A stretch of DNA of 64,000 nucleotides from DATCYX01 sp963714425 (GTDB lineage: Bacteria > Chloroflexota > Anaerolineae > Anaerolineales > UBA4823), in assembly GCA_963714425.1 (NCBI GenBank), contig CAVQOI010000010.1:62001-126000 (forward strand), read 5' to 3'. Every line of letters starts with the position of its first letter. Position 1 is the first letter of the stretch. The notes below the pieces were generated by a model. The model had not been told where the DNA came from and ran no database searches. It was given only the letters and a program-made list of their open reading frames with translations. The translations under genes and the position numbers were made by a program. Of the stretch, positions 40,894 through 49,754 are shown one piece after another.

Positions 40894-42432
40894 GTGAGCT
40901 TCATGGCAAGTATGGAAACCAACGCTGGCAATCGTTATAACCATTCACAGGCGAGCGGTCTCGGCTTGCGCCAGAATATGTACCTGTGCTTGCCGCTGCT
41001 CTTTCTGGCTGCAATGCTGCTGTTCTATCCCTTTTGGGCAACTTTTGAGTTCGACCAGGATGAGGGCGGGGAAGCCATGCGCGCCTGGATGTTCTCGCGT
41101 GGCTATCCTCTCTACAGCCAGGTATGGAGCGACGAGCCGCCACTCTTTACGTACTTGTTGGCGGCCACTTTTCGTTTCACGGGGCCTCAAATCGATGCTG
41201 CCAGAATTCTGGTGATCCTTTTCTCGACTGTTTTGTTGGGTGCAGCCGCCCGCTATTTATCCCTGCAGTGGGGCAACCTGCACGCTATTGCAGGTGTCCT
41301 GCTTATCTTTATCTTGCCATATTACACTTATCTAAGCGCAGCTGCGATGGTTGGAATCCCTGCCATCGCCTTAGCCATGGTCTCCCTGGCATGCCTGGAG
41401 TCCTGGAGGCACAATCGCTCTCAAATCTGGCTGGTGGGCTCTGCCCTGGCGTTAGGGTTGTCGGTGTTGATTAAGGTTTTCACTGGGATTCTTGCGCCAA
41501 TTTTTGCACTGGGGTTATTCCTGGAAGGGAGAGCAAGCCAGGCGGTCCTACCAAGAGGCGCAGGAATACGGTCTGCACTGATATGGTCTGGTGCCTTTGG
41601 TGGATTGGTGCTGGCGGGGTTGCTTTTGTTTGTTGGTCCATCATACCTGGACCAGCTTTTCACCACGCATTGGAGCGCCCGCCTGCTGGACGATTATCTG
41701 GCGGTTGCCGACCAACCAATCGCAGTGCATCTGCGGGATGCCTGGCCCGTGCTGCTGCTTGCAGTTATCGGTTTGATCTTCGTGATTCGTGAGCGGCGCT
41801 GGGCGTTTCTGTATCTGCCAGCCTGGGCGCTCTTGGCGGGCTTGCTGCTTGCCTTTCACAAGCCGGTGTTCTTTCACCACCAATTGCTCGTCAGCGTGCC
41901 CGCCGCCATGCTGGCAGGAGTGGCTGCGGGGGAGGGCATGCGACTGGTCACCATAAATCTGCGAGAGCGCCGATTCTTCGGCAGCGAGATGGCGCTTGGA
42001 GTACTGGGTGTTATCGGTTTTGCTGCTGTCCTCGGGCTTCGCCTGCCGCAGACTCTACCAGATTTCAACCGCCCTCCCGTCTTTGCGACCGGACTTGGGC
42101 ATGCGCCTTGGGCTGAGCAGTTGTTCCTGACGCGCATGAGCAACCACGCCGAAGACACTCGCTGGGTGGTCACCAACTTGCCGATTTACGCGTTTCGAAG
42201 TGGGCTTGAGGTGCCGCCGTCGTTTGCGTTCGTATCGGAGAAGCGCATGTCTACTGGCGAGCTGAGCGAGATGGCATTCATAGATGCTGTCCAGGAGTAC
42301 CAGCCCGAGCAGGTGCTGATTGGGAGGCGCGATTTTACCCAGCTAAAAAATTATCTTCTGGCGGATTATCGCCTGCTCTATGAGCGCGGTAACCGCTCAC
42401 TATACCTGCGAAAGGATTCGAAAGGACAGTAA
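40894..42432 (+). CDS. GT39/ArnT-like glycosyltransferase, paralogue pair copy 1
   Basis: A 512-residue GT-C membrane protein. FEFDQDEGGEAMRAWMFSRGYPLYSQVWSD and EPPLFTYLLAATFRFTG form the first outer loop, with the catalytic Asp in DQDEG. Downstream HKPVFFHHQLLVSVPAAMLAG and a C-terminal soluble domain ending EQVLIGRRDFTQLKNY follow. It is clearly paralogous to the next gene over its whole length. GTG 40894 or ATG 40903 may be the start; the ribosome binding site is weak. The stop and the next start overlap as TAATG. Confidence 0.85.
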   Translation: MSFMASMETNAGNRYNHSQASGLGLRQNMYLCLPLLFLAAMLLFYPFWATFEFDQDEGGEAMRAWMFSRGYPLYSQVWSDEPPLFTYLLAATFRFTGPQIDAARILVILFSTVLLGAAARYLSLQWGNLHAIAGVLLIFILPYYTYLSAAAMVGIPAIALAMVSLACLESWRHNRSQIWLVGSALALGLSVLIKVFTGILAPIFALGLFLEGRASQAVLPRGAGIRSALIWSGAFGGLVLAGLLLFVGPSYLDQLFTTHWSARLLDDYLAVADQPIAVHLRDAWPVLLLAVIGLIFVIRERRWAFLYLPAWALLAGLLLAFHKPVFFHHQLLVSVPAAMLAGVAAGEGMRLVTINLRERRFFGSEMALGVLGVIGFAAVLGLRLPQTLPDFNRPPVFATGLGHAPWAEQLFLTRMSNHAEDTRWVVTNLPIYAFRSGLEVPPSFAFVSEKRMSTGELSEMAFIDAVQEYQPEQVLIGRRDFTQLKNYLLADYRLLYERGNRSLYLRKDSKGQ

Positions 42433-43946
42433 TGGAGAGGTTGCAGAGGCCGAAGAAGTGGATGGCACTGGAAGGACGCTGGTGGTGGAAAGCCGCCCAC
42501 CTGGCGCTACCCTTGGCGTTTCTGCTCGCCATGTTCTTCTTTTTTCCTTTCCGGGAGCGCTTCGAGTTTGACCTGGACGAGGGTTTCAACGCCATCAAGG
42601 GCTTGCTGCTTGCGCGTGGCTACCCGCTTTATTCCCAGGTGTGGAGCGACCAGCCGCCATTGCTCACGTATTTGCTGGCAGGTGTCATCCGGCTCTTTGG
42701 GGCAGATATGGATGCGCTGCGGACCCTCATTTTACTGCTCTCCACCCTGCTGATGGGATCAGCAGTGCATTATCTGCGCCTGACCTGGGGACTGTGGCAC
42801 GCGCTGGCAGGTGCGCTGATCATCTTTATCCTGCCTTTCTACACGACCTTCAGTGTTGCGGTAATGGTAGGTCTGCCGGCGATCGCATTGGCTACAGCTT
42901 CACTGCTGGCGCTGGAGCTCTGGCATCAGCGCAGACTGCAGTGCTGGCTGGTGTTGTCTGCACTGCTCCTCGGGTTGTCCGTGCTCACCAAGCTTTTTAC
43001 CGGCTTGCTCGTACCTATCTTTATCCTTGGAATATTGCTAGGAGAACGAAACGCGCCGTCTTGGCGGAAGAGGCTGCGCCCGGCGATAATCTGGGGGCTG
43101 GTGTTTGGTTTGGTGACCGCTGGGTTGGGTCTGCTGCTGGTGGGTCCTGCCTACATGAGCCAGCTGGTTACCACTCATTTATTGGCGCGCCAGAACCCGG
43201 CCTTTATCTCTCTGGCGAATTCGCAATCGATTGCCTGGCATTTGCGTGATGCTGCGCCGGTGCTCGCTCTGGGAGCATTGGGAGCTGCCTTCGCCGTCCT
43301 GGAGCGCCGTTGGACCACCTTATATCTGGCTGGCTGGTCGGGGGGGACTTTCCTGGCATTTTCCTTTCACGCGCCGGTTTGGTACCACCACCAGTTCCTG
43401 ATCACCACCCCGGCTGCCATGCTGGCGGCGATCGCGGTCGGGGAGGCCGCCCGGTACCTGCTGAGGATGCGGCGTTCTTGGCCTGGATTAAACCTGCGCC
43501 TGGTGTTGGTGCTGCTGGCGCTGGCAGGTTTTATCACCACGCTCTCTGCGCGGGCGCGGCTGACCTACCATACCTTCGTCCTGCCGGCATTCCTGATCCC
43601 ACCCGAGGGGTCACCCGGCGACCGCGAGATTCCTTTCCTGACGGAGATAAGCGCGCGGGCGGACAAGACCCAATGGATGGTTACCGACCTGCCCATGTAC
43701 GCTTTCCGGACCGGACTGTCTGTGCCACCAGCCCTGGCTGCCATCACGGATAAGCGTTTGTCCAGCGGTGAGCTTACCGAAGCGCAGATTATCGATGTGA
43801 TCGAAGATTACCGGCCCGAGCAGGTGCTGATGGGTCGCTTTGATTTACCCGCCGTAGACGCTTACCTGCGGGAGGACTACCGGCGTATTTACCAGTGGGG
43901 CCGAAAAACTCTTTATTTGCACGGCGATCTGAAACGTAATCCATGA
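42432..43946 (+). CDS. GT39/ArnT-like glycosyltransferase, paralogue pair copy 2
   Basis: A 504-residue GT-C enzyme, tandem duplicate of the gene before it. FEFDLDEGFNAIKGLLLARGYPLYSQVWSDQ matches copy 1 almost position by position, with the catalytic Asp in DLDEG. HAPVWYHHQFLITTPAAMLAA and EQVLMGRFDLPAVDAYL near the C-terminus are also shared. About ten to twelve membrane helices. It probably uses a polyprenyl-linked donor on the outer face. The two copies have diverged enough to have different acceptors. It overlaps the next gene by ATGA. Confidence 0.87.
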   Translation: MERLQRPKKWMALEGRWWWKAAHLALPLAFLLAMFFFFPFRERFEFDLDEGFNAIKGLLLARGYPLYSQVWSDQPPLLTYLLAGVIRLFGADMDALRTLILLLSTLLMGSAVHYLRLTWGLWHALAGALIIFILPFYTTFSVAVMVGLPAIALATASLLALELWHQRRLQCWLVLSALLLGLSVLTKLFTGLLVPIFILGILLGERNAPSWRKRLRPAIIWGLVFGLVTAGLGLLLVGPAYMSQLVTTHLLARQNPAFISLANSQSIAWHLRDAAPVLALGALGAAFAVLERRWTTLYLAGWSGGTFLAFSFHAPVWYHHQFLITTPAAMLAAIAVGEAARYLLRMRRSWPGLNLRLVLVLLALAGFITTLSARARLTYHTFVLPAFLIPPEGSPGDREIPFLTEISARADKTQWMVTDLPMYAFRTGLSVPPALAAITDKRLSSGELTEAQIIDVIEDYRPEQVLMGRFDLPAVDAYLREDYRRIYQWGRKTLYLHGDLKRNP

Positions 43947-45697
43947 ACGAAGCAAATTTGAACAAACGCCTCGGATTATCTTTTCTGCTTCTCCCAGTGG
44001 TTCTTCTGGCGCTGTGGCTGCCGCGCGGCCTGGCGCTGGATCGCTTCGCCACGACCGACGAGCCCAAATGGCTGATGCGCTCGGCGAACTTTTATCACGC
44101 CCTCTCGCAGCAAGAATGGAAATACACCTTTCAGCGCGAGCACCCTGGAGTGACAGTTACCTGGGCTGGGGCGGCAGGATTCTTCTGGAAGTTCCGGAAC
44201 TATATGGACGTACGCCCGGGGCAGATCGAGCGTCCCGGCCGCCTGCATCTCTTTCTGCGCAACCGGAATATGGAATCGCTCGACTTGCTGGTTGCAGGGC
44301 GAACGTTCATTGTGCTTGGGATCACAGCGACGCTCGGGATGGCATTCCTGGTATCTGCGCGTATGCTCGGAGCACTGCCCGCACTCTTGGCATTTCTGCT
44401 GGTCGCCTTCAGTCCCTTCTTTACAGGTCTGTCGCGCCTGTTGCACCTGGATGGGCTGCTGAGCGCCCTGATGTTTCTCTCAATCCTGGCATTCACCAGC
44501 TATCTATATTTCGGGCGTCGCAGGCGCGACCTGCTGCTCTCAGCACTGGCTGCAGGGCTGGCCTGCCTGACCAAATCGCCGGCGTTTTTCCTTGCCCCAT
44601 TTTTTGGGTTGCTGGTCGTTATGGAATGGGTGCGAGGGCGTGTACGCTGGTCCAGCCTAAGAGAGCAGGCAAACAACCCTGTGCCTACAAGCATATGGCG
44701 GCAATTTTCTCCCCTGCTCCTGTGGTTTGCCGTAGCAGCGGGCGTATTCGTGCTGATGTGGCCTGCAATGTGGGTGGATCCGATTGGAAGCCTGTCGCGG
44801 GTCTTCTCGCTGGCGTCTACATACGCTTCTGAAGGGCACGATTCGCGCTTGTTCTTTGGCGGGATCATCTATGATGTCGGACAATCTCCTTGGCATTTTT
44901 ACCCGGTGGCTTATCTGTGGCGCGCCACGCCGGTTGAGGTCGCCGGGCTTGGGCTGGCTATCGTGTCTCTGCTTGCGCCTCGCCGCCTGCCGCTGACCCC
45001 GGAGCGCAGACGTCTGGTGTTGGTTCTCCTGCTCTTTGCCATCCTGTTTGCCCTGTTCCTGAGCATGAGCGCTAAAAAGTTTGACCGCTACTTACTGCCG
45101 GCTTTCCCGCCGCTTTCTCTGGTCGCCGGAGTGGGTTGGCTGTCGTTGGGCGCGGCGCTCTGGGATGGATTGGAGCGACTGCCGCAGGTCACCCGGCGCG
45201 CCACTGTCGGGCTGCTGCTGGGCGCGGTCTGCCTCGCCCAAATGGCTGGCGTTCTGCAGACATACCCGTATTACCTCGATTATTACAACCCGCTCTTGGG
45301 TGGGGACCGGAAGGCCCAGGAGGTGATGCTGGTGGGTTGGGGGGAAGGTCTGGACCAGGCGGCGCGTTATTTGAACGGGAAGCCTGGGGCTGAGGACATG
45401 AAAGTCTTCTCCTGGTCAGCGGATGGCTGTTTCTCGTATTTCTTCAAAGGCTCGGCGGGAACGATTGATTACGATATGAGCATACGCGACCTGCGCCGGG
45501 CAAATTATGTTGTGTTTTATCTCAACCAGCTGCAACGCCGTGCGCCCAACGAGGTGATCCTGGACTACTTTGCGCAATTCGAGCCGGAAACCGTGGTTCG
45601 CATCGGGAACCTGGACTATGCCTGGATATACAACATGCAGGATTCCCCTCCGCCTCCGGAACCAGCGCAGGCTTACGAGACAGGAAAGCCCCCATGA
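43943..45697 (+). CDS. GT-C glycosyltransferase, tandem triplet copy 1
   Basis: A 584-residue polytopic protein. The first outer loop has LDRFATTDEPKWLMRSANFY and TFQREHPGVTVTWAGAAGFF, with an Asp-Glu pair where ArnT/PMT enzymes have their catalytic acidic residues. Other landmarks shared by the triplet are RLLHLDGLLSALMFLS, LTKSPAFFLAPFFG, MWPAMWVDPIGSLSRVF, KKFDRYLLPAFPPL and a tail with YYNPLLGG and LVGWGEGLDQAARYLN. Around eleven membrane helices. The neighbours on both sides are coupled by ATGA overlaps. Likely transfers a sugar from a polyprenyl phosphate; acceptor unknown. Confidence 0.85.
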   Translation: MNEANLNKRLGLSFLLLPVVLLALWLPRGLALDRFATTDEPKWLMRSANFYHALSQQEWKYTFQREHPGVTVTWAGAAGFFWKFRNYMDVRPGQIERPGRLHLFLRNRNMESLDLLVAGRTFIVLGITATLGMAFLVSARMLGALPALLAFLLVAFSPFFTGLSRLLHLDGLLSALMFLSILAFTSYLYFGRRRRDLLLSALAAGLACLTKSPAFFLAPFFGLLVVMEWVRGRVRWSSLREQANNPVPTSIWRQFSPLLLWFAVAAGVFVLMWPAMWVDPIGSLSRVFSLASTYASEGHDSRLFFGGIIYDVGQSPWHFYPVAYLWRATPVEVAGLGLAIVSLLAPRRLPLTPERRRLVLVLLLFAILFALFLSMSAKKFDRYLLPAFPPLSLVAGVGWLSLGAALWDGLERLPQVTRRATVGLLLGAVCLAQMAGVLQTYPYYLDYYNPLLGGDRKAQEVMLVGWGEGLDQAARYLNGKPGAEDMKVFSWSADGCFSYFFKGSAGTIDYDMSIRDLRRANYVVFYLNQLQRRAPNEVILDYFAQFEPETVVRIGNLDYAWIYNMQDSPPPPEPAQAYETGKPP

Positions 45698-47514
45698 ACA
45701 TTACAGGTGAGCGTGGCGGCAGGGCGGCATTGCTGCTGATCCCGGTGTTGCTTGCGCTGCTGCTGCCGCGTGTTCTGGAATTAGATCGCTACGTCACCGT
45801 GGATGAACCCAAGTGGCTTCTGCGCTCGGGGAGTTTCTACACCGCGCTGTCGCACCTTGACTTTCAGAGGACCTTCCAACGCGAGCATCCCGGTGTGACA
45901 GTTACCTGGGCGGGAATGGGTGGTTACTTGCTGAGTTTCCCCGGTTACTCCAAAATCGCCCCCCAAAATACCCCGAATATAACGAGATTCCACCGTTTGC
46001 TGGACGAATATCAAAAACTTCCTTTGGACATTCTTGTTGCCGGACGCCTATTTGCGGTAATTGCGAATGTTGCCTGTCTGGCGTTGGCATTCTGGGTTGT
46101 GTCCCGCCTGCTTGGGGCGCTGCCGGCCATGTTCGCTTTTCTATTGATTGCTTTTGATCCATATTTCACCGCCCTCACCCGTCTTCTGCACCCGGACAGC
46201 CTGCTCACCCCGGCAATGTTCCTCTCATTCATAGCATTCATCGCATATTTGTACCAGGGAAGAGACCGGCGCGATCTGCTGCTCTCGGCTGTAGCGGGTG
46301 GTCTGGCTTGGCTGACCAAATCGCCGGCCTTCTTCCTGGCGCCATTTTTTGGTTTTCTCCTGCTGGTGGAGTGGGTGCGGGGGCGAGGGTGGACACGAAT
46401 TTTTGGACAGACACGCAGACCTGGCCCTGAAGGGTTGGGTCGGAATGTTGGGCCGGTCACGGGATTGTGGCGAGACTTCTCGCCCTGGTTGGCTTGGTTT
46501 GGCGTGGCGGCAGGGGTATTCGTGGTGCTGTGGCCTGCCATGTGGGTAGATCCGGTGGGCAGTCTGTCACGCGTCTTCTCGATGGCGTCCTCCTACGCTT
46601 CAGAGGGGCACGATCTGCGCCTGTTCTTCAACGGGGTTCTGTTGGAGCCCGGGGAATCGGCCTGGTATTTCTATCCAGTTGCGTATGTATGGCGGGCTAC
46701 GCCTGCCACACTGCTGGGTCTGGTATTGGTGTTGCTGGCATCCTTCTTCCCTCGTTTGCTTCCATCACCACCCGAAGGTCGCCGCTTGGCTGGGTCGCTG
46801 GTGCTCTTTGCTGTGCTTTATGGAATGTTCATCAGTCTGGGCGAGAAGAAATTCGACCGGTACCTGCTGCCTGCTTTTGCCCCGCTTACACTGGCGGCGT
46901 CCCTGGGCTGGATATGGCTCACTGCACGAATTAGCGGCTGGCTGAAGCTTCCGGTTGTCGCCCTGCCTTGCCTGGTCGTTTTAGGACAAGCTGCTTTCCT
47001 CGTACAATCCTTCCCTTATTATCTCCAGTATTACAACCCTCTAGTGGGCGGCCAGCGCCGGGCCCCCCAGGTGATGATGGTGGGCTGGGGAGAGGGTTTG
47101 GATCAGGCAGCTCGCTACTTGAACAGCCTGCCAGAGAAACCCCGGGCAATAGCCTGGTATGGAGATGGTTGTTTTTCCTATTATTATGGAGGACGGTCCA
47201 TCTCGCTGGACGGGTTTACCAGCCTGGAGGATCTGCGCCAGAGTGATTATGTCGTTATTTACCGGGACCAGTGGCAGCGCCAGCTTCCCAGCGCTGAATT
47301 CCTGGCCTTTTTCGAAGCATTCGAGCCGCGCTACGTGGTGACCATTGGAAGCATCGATTACGCCCGCGTTTATGCTATGCAAGACGCTCTACCACGAACG
47401 GTCTCTGGGGACTCTCCCTTGCCAGAGGCGAGCATCAGCCGCTTGATACTGGCAACCGGAACCGCTCCACCCGCTGGCGACTCCGTAGGGCTCACAGTGG
47501 GGGCAGCACCATGA
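45694..47514 (+). CDS. GT-C glycosyltransferase, tandem triplet copy 2
   Basis: A 606-residue paralogue of the flanking genes. It keeps RYVTVDEPKWLLRSGSFY, TFQREHPGVTVTWAGMGGYL, LTKSPAFFLAPFFGF, LWPAMWVDPVGSLSRVF, KKFDRYLLPAFAPL and YYNPLVGGQRRAPQ with MVGWGEGLDQAARYLNSL. The cytoplasmic loop after the first helices is longer than in its sisters (GWTRIFGQTRRPGPEGLGR), and it has an extra C-terminal tail of about 40 residues rich in Pro, Ser and Thr. Linked to both neighbours by 4-bp overlaps. Confidence 0.85.
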   Translation: MNITGERGGRAALLLIPVLLALLLPRVLELDRYVTVDEPKWLLRSGSFYTALSHLDFQRTFQREHPGVTVTWAGMGGYLLSFPGYSKIAPQNTPNITRFHRLLDEYQKLPLDILVAGRLFAVIANVACLALAFWVVSRLLGALPAMFAFLLIAFDPYFTALTRLLHPDSLLTPAMFLSFIAFIAYLYQGRDRRDLLLSAVAGGLAWLTKSPAFFLAPFFGFLLLVEWVRGRGWTRIFGQTRRPGPEGLGRNVGPVTGLWRDFSPWLAWFGVAAGVFVVLWPAMWVDPVGSLSRVFSMASSYASEGHDLRLFFNGVLLEPGESAWYFYPVAYVWRATPATLLGLVLVLLASFFPRLLPSPPEGRRLAGSLVLFAVLYGMFISLGEKKFDRYLLPAFAPLTLAASLGWIWLTARISGWLKLPVVALPCLVVLGQAAFLVQSFPYYLQYYNPLVGGQRRAPQVMMVGWGEGLDQAARYLNSLPEKPRAIAWYGDGCFSYYYGGRSISLDGFTSLEDLRQSDYVVIYRDQWQRQLPSAEFLAFFEAFEPRYVVTIGSIDYARVYAMQDALPRTVSGDSPLPEASISRLILATGTAPPAGDSVGLTVGAAP

Positions 47515-49166
47515 GCCGTTGGGCCCATCTTGGGATCTTGCTTCTGGTCCTGCTGGCGCTGTTCCTGCCGCGCTTTCTGGGGCTGGATCGGTTCGTAACC
47601 GTCGATGAGCCTAAGTGGTTAGTCCGATCAGCGAGCTTCTACGCCGCTCTGGCGCATGGAGATTTGCGGGGCACTTTCCAGCGCGAGCATCCTGGTGTGA
47701 CGGTCACCTGGGCTGGGGCAGCGGGTTTTCTCTGGCGTTTTCCTGGGTATTACAAGATTGTCCCAGACATCTCGCTTACACCGACTCGCTTTCAGAATTA
47801 CATAAGCAGTGTCGGGAGAGATTCGCTCGAGCTGCTTGTTGCTGGAAGGCTGTTCATCCTGGTTGGGATTGTCTTGGCGCTGGGGCTGGCGTACGTGCTC
47901 GCTGCCCGCATGCTGGGCGCATTGCCAGCTGCCTTCGCCTTTCTGCTGGTGGCGCTCAACCCCTTCCATATCGCGCTATCGCGCCAGCTGCACCTGGATG
48001 GGCTGCTGAGCTCTTTGATGCTGCTCTCGATCCTGGCATTTGCTGGCTACCTGTATTTCGGGCGTCGCAAGCGCGACCTGCTGCTTTCCGCTGTGGCTGG
48101 TGGGCTGGCCTGGCTAACCAAATCTCCGGCAATCTTCCTGGCGCCGTTTTTTGGATTGCTGTTGTTAGGAGATTGGCTGCAAGATCGGAGGCGCAGTCCT
48201 GCACTGCCCGGACAGACGCATTGGCTCGCCCCTGCAAGGATGTGGCGAGATTTCTCACCATTGATCGTGTGGTTTGCCGTGGCGGCGACTGTCTTCGTGC
48301 TGCTGTGGCCAGCGATGTGGGTGGACCCGCTTGGCACCCTGGAGAGGGTCTTCTCCCAGGCGACGATCTATGCCAGCGAGGGACACGAACTTCCCAGCCT
48401 ATTCTACGGCAGGATTTACCCTGATGGGAAATTACCAGCGACTTTCTACCCGCTGGTCACCCTTTGGCGCATAACGCCGGTGACCCTGGGGGGCTTGGTA
48501 CTTGCGTTATTCGCCTGGATCTTTCCCCGCCGGTTGGTCCTGGATAATGGCACGCGTCAGCTGCTGGGAACACTGCTGGTTTTCTCAATCCTGTTCACTG
48601 CATTTATGAGCCTGGGTGCCAAGAAGTTTGACCGCTACTTGCTGCCGGTCTTCCCTGCACTTGACCTAATCGCTGCTATCGGCTACCTGGCTTTGCTTGC
48701 GTCTGCACGAGTGCTCTCCCATCGCTATCTCCCTGGAGTACTGCTGGGCTTGGTGCTGGTGGTGCAATCCATCGGAGTATTACAAACCTACCCTTACTAT
48801 TTCAATTTCTACAATCCCTTGATGGGAGGGCACCGCAAGGCTGCAGAAGTGCTCTTGATAGGGTGGGGCGAAGGGTTAGATCGGGCGGCGGACTATCTGA
48901 ATTCCGTCCCGCGCAGTGAGAAAACACGCGTTGTCGCCTGGTACGGGGATGGGTGCCTCTCGTATTATTACAAAGGAAGTACCGTCCCAATTGGGCTGGA
49001 CACGACCCTGAACGATCTGCGGCGAACCGACTACGTTGTACTGTATCGCAACCAGTGGGAGCGAGAACTGCCCGAGAAGGCCTTCATTCAGTATTTCGAT
49101 AGCCTGACGCCGGAGCATGTGGTGACGATCGATGGACTGGAGTACGCTCGTATTTACCGGCCCTAA
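47511..49166 (+). CDS. GT-C glycosyltransferase, tandem triplet copy 3
   Basis: A 551-residue paralogue. It keeps DRFVTVDEPKWLVRSASFY, TFQREHPGVTVTWAGAAGFL, LTKSPAIFLAPFFGL, LWPAMWVDPLGTLERVF, KKFDRYLLPVFPAL and FYNPLMGGHRKAAEVL with LIGWGEGLDRAADYLN. It is the last gene of the first transcription block: the promoter of the MarR-type regulator lies directly downstream. No terminator hairpin is obvious in the 84-bp gap, so readthrough is possible. Confidence 0.85.
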   Translation: MSRWAHLGILLLVLLALFLPRFLGLDRFVTVDEPKWLVRSASFYAALAHGDLRGTFQREHPGVTVTWAGAAGFLWRFPGYYKIVPDISLTPTRFQNYISSVGRDSLELLVAGRLFILVGIVLALGLAYVLAARMLGALPAAFAFLLVALNPFHIALSRQLHLDGLLSSLMLLSILAFAGYLYFGRRKRDLLLSAVAGGLAWLTKSPAIFLAPFFGLLLLGDWLQDRRRSPALPGQTHWLAPARMWRDFSPLIVWFAVAATVFVLLWPAMWVDPLGTLERVFSQATIYASEGHELPSLFYGRIYPDGKLPATFYPLVTLWRITPVTLGGLVLALFAWIFPRRLVLDNGTRQLLGTLLVFSILFTAFMSLGAKKFDRYLLPVFPALDLIAAIGYLALLASARVLSHRYLPGVLLGLVLVVQSIGVLQTYPYYFNFYNPLMGGHRKAAEVLLIGWGEGLDRAADYLNSVPRSEKTRVVAWYGDGCLSYYYKGSTVPIGLDTTLNDLRRTDYVVLYRNQWERELPEKAFIQYFDSLTPEHVVTIDGLEYARIYRP

Positions 49167-49221
49167 CGATCCGTCGGAATCCGGGTCTCGCAGATATTGT
49201 AATGAGACCCGGGGATTATGT

Positions 49222-49241
49222 TATAATTCAGCGGCTGAATT
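49222..49241 (+). promoter_or_regulatory. -10 box and palindromic operator at marR_EPS
   Basis: TATAAT (49222-49227) overlaps AATTCA-GCGGC-TGAATT (49225-49241), the same palindrome and spacing as at the gmd promoter. TTGTAA (49197-49202) is a weak -35 candidate with a long 19-base spacer. Confidence 0.6.
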
Positions 49242-49250
49242 TTAGAAATT

Positions 49251-49754
49251 ATGGACACAACTTCTGAATCACTCCACGAACTAAACCTGCTCGAGCAGAT
49301 CGAGTACGACCCCGATGTGACCCAGGCCTCCCTGGCTTCCCAGCTAGGCGTGGCTGTGGGAACTGTCAATTGGTATCTGAAGCGCCTGGTCGCCAAGGGG
49401 TATGTCAAGGTCAAACGTGCACAGCGTCGCAAGCTGCGCTACATCATCACGCCCGAAGGGATCGCCTTCCGGGCGAGGCTGACCATCAACTACATCGAGT
49501 TTTCCATGCGCATGTACCGGCGGATAAGGAACCGAGTGCGCGAGCTCCTGGGGGAGGTGAAAGCCGCCGGTTACCAGCGTGTGCGCATCACCGGTGGAGG
49601 CGATATTGCTGATATCTGCCGGCTAACTTGCCTGGAGCAGGGGTTCAGCGTGGTGGATACCACCGACGGAAACCCGCCCGGTTTCCCGGTGTTGGAAGTT
49701 CACGGCATGCGGGTGCAATTGCGCATGGAGAAGTCCCATGAAACCCAACCCTGA
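49251..49754 (+). CDS. MarR_EPS-type winged-helix regulator
   Basis: A 167-residue regulator. The N-terminal winged helix (LLEQIEYDPDVTQASLASQ, VAVGTVNWYLKRLVAKGYV, LRYIITPEGIAFRARLTINYIE) fits the EPS-associated MarR family that sits in polysaccharide clusters. A C-terminal domain of about 70 residues follows (YQRVRITGGGDIADICRLT, then CLEQGFSVV), which looks like a small Rossmann-like or nucleotide/effector-binding unit and is longer than the basic family. The leader has a -10 box overlapped by a palindrome that also occurs at gmd, so self- and cluster regulation is likely. It overlaps the SDR gene downstream by 17 bp. Confidence 0.85.
   Translation: MDTTSESLHELNLLEQIEYDPDVTQASLASQLGVAVGTVNWYLKRLVAKGYVKVKRAQRRKLRYIITPEGIAFRARLTINYIEFSMRMYRRIRNRVRELLGEVKAAGYQRVRITGGGDIADICRLTCLEQGFSVVDTTDGNPPGFPVLEVHGMRVQLRMEKSHETQP

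Noticed and set aside
41640..41900. Small open frames inside the GT-C genes on both strands
   Set aside because: They overlap well-supported genes in other frames and carry no features of their own.
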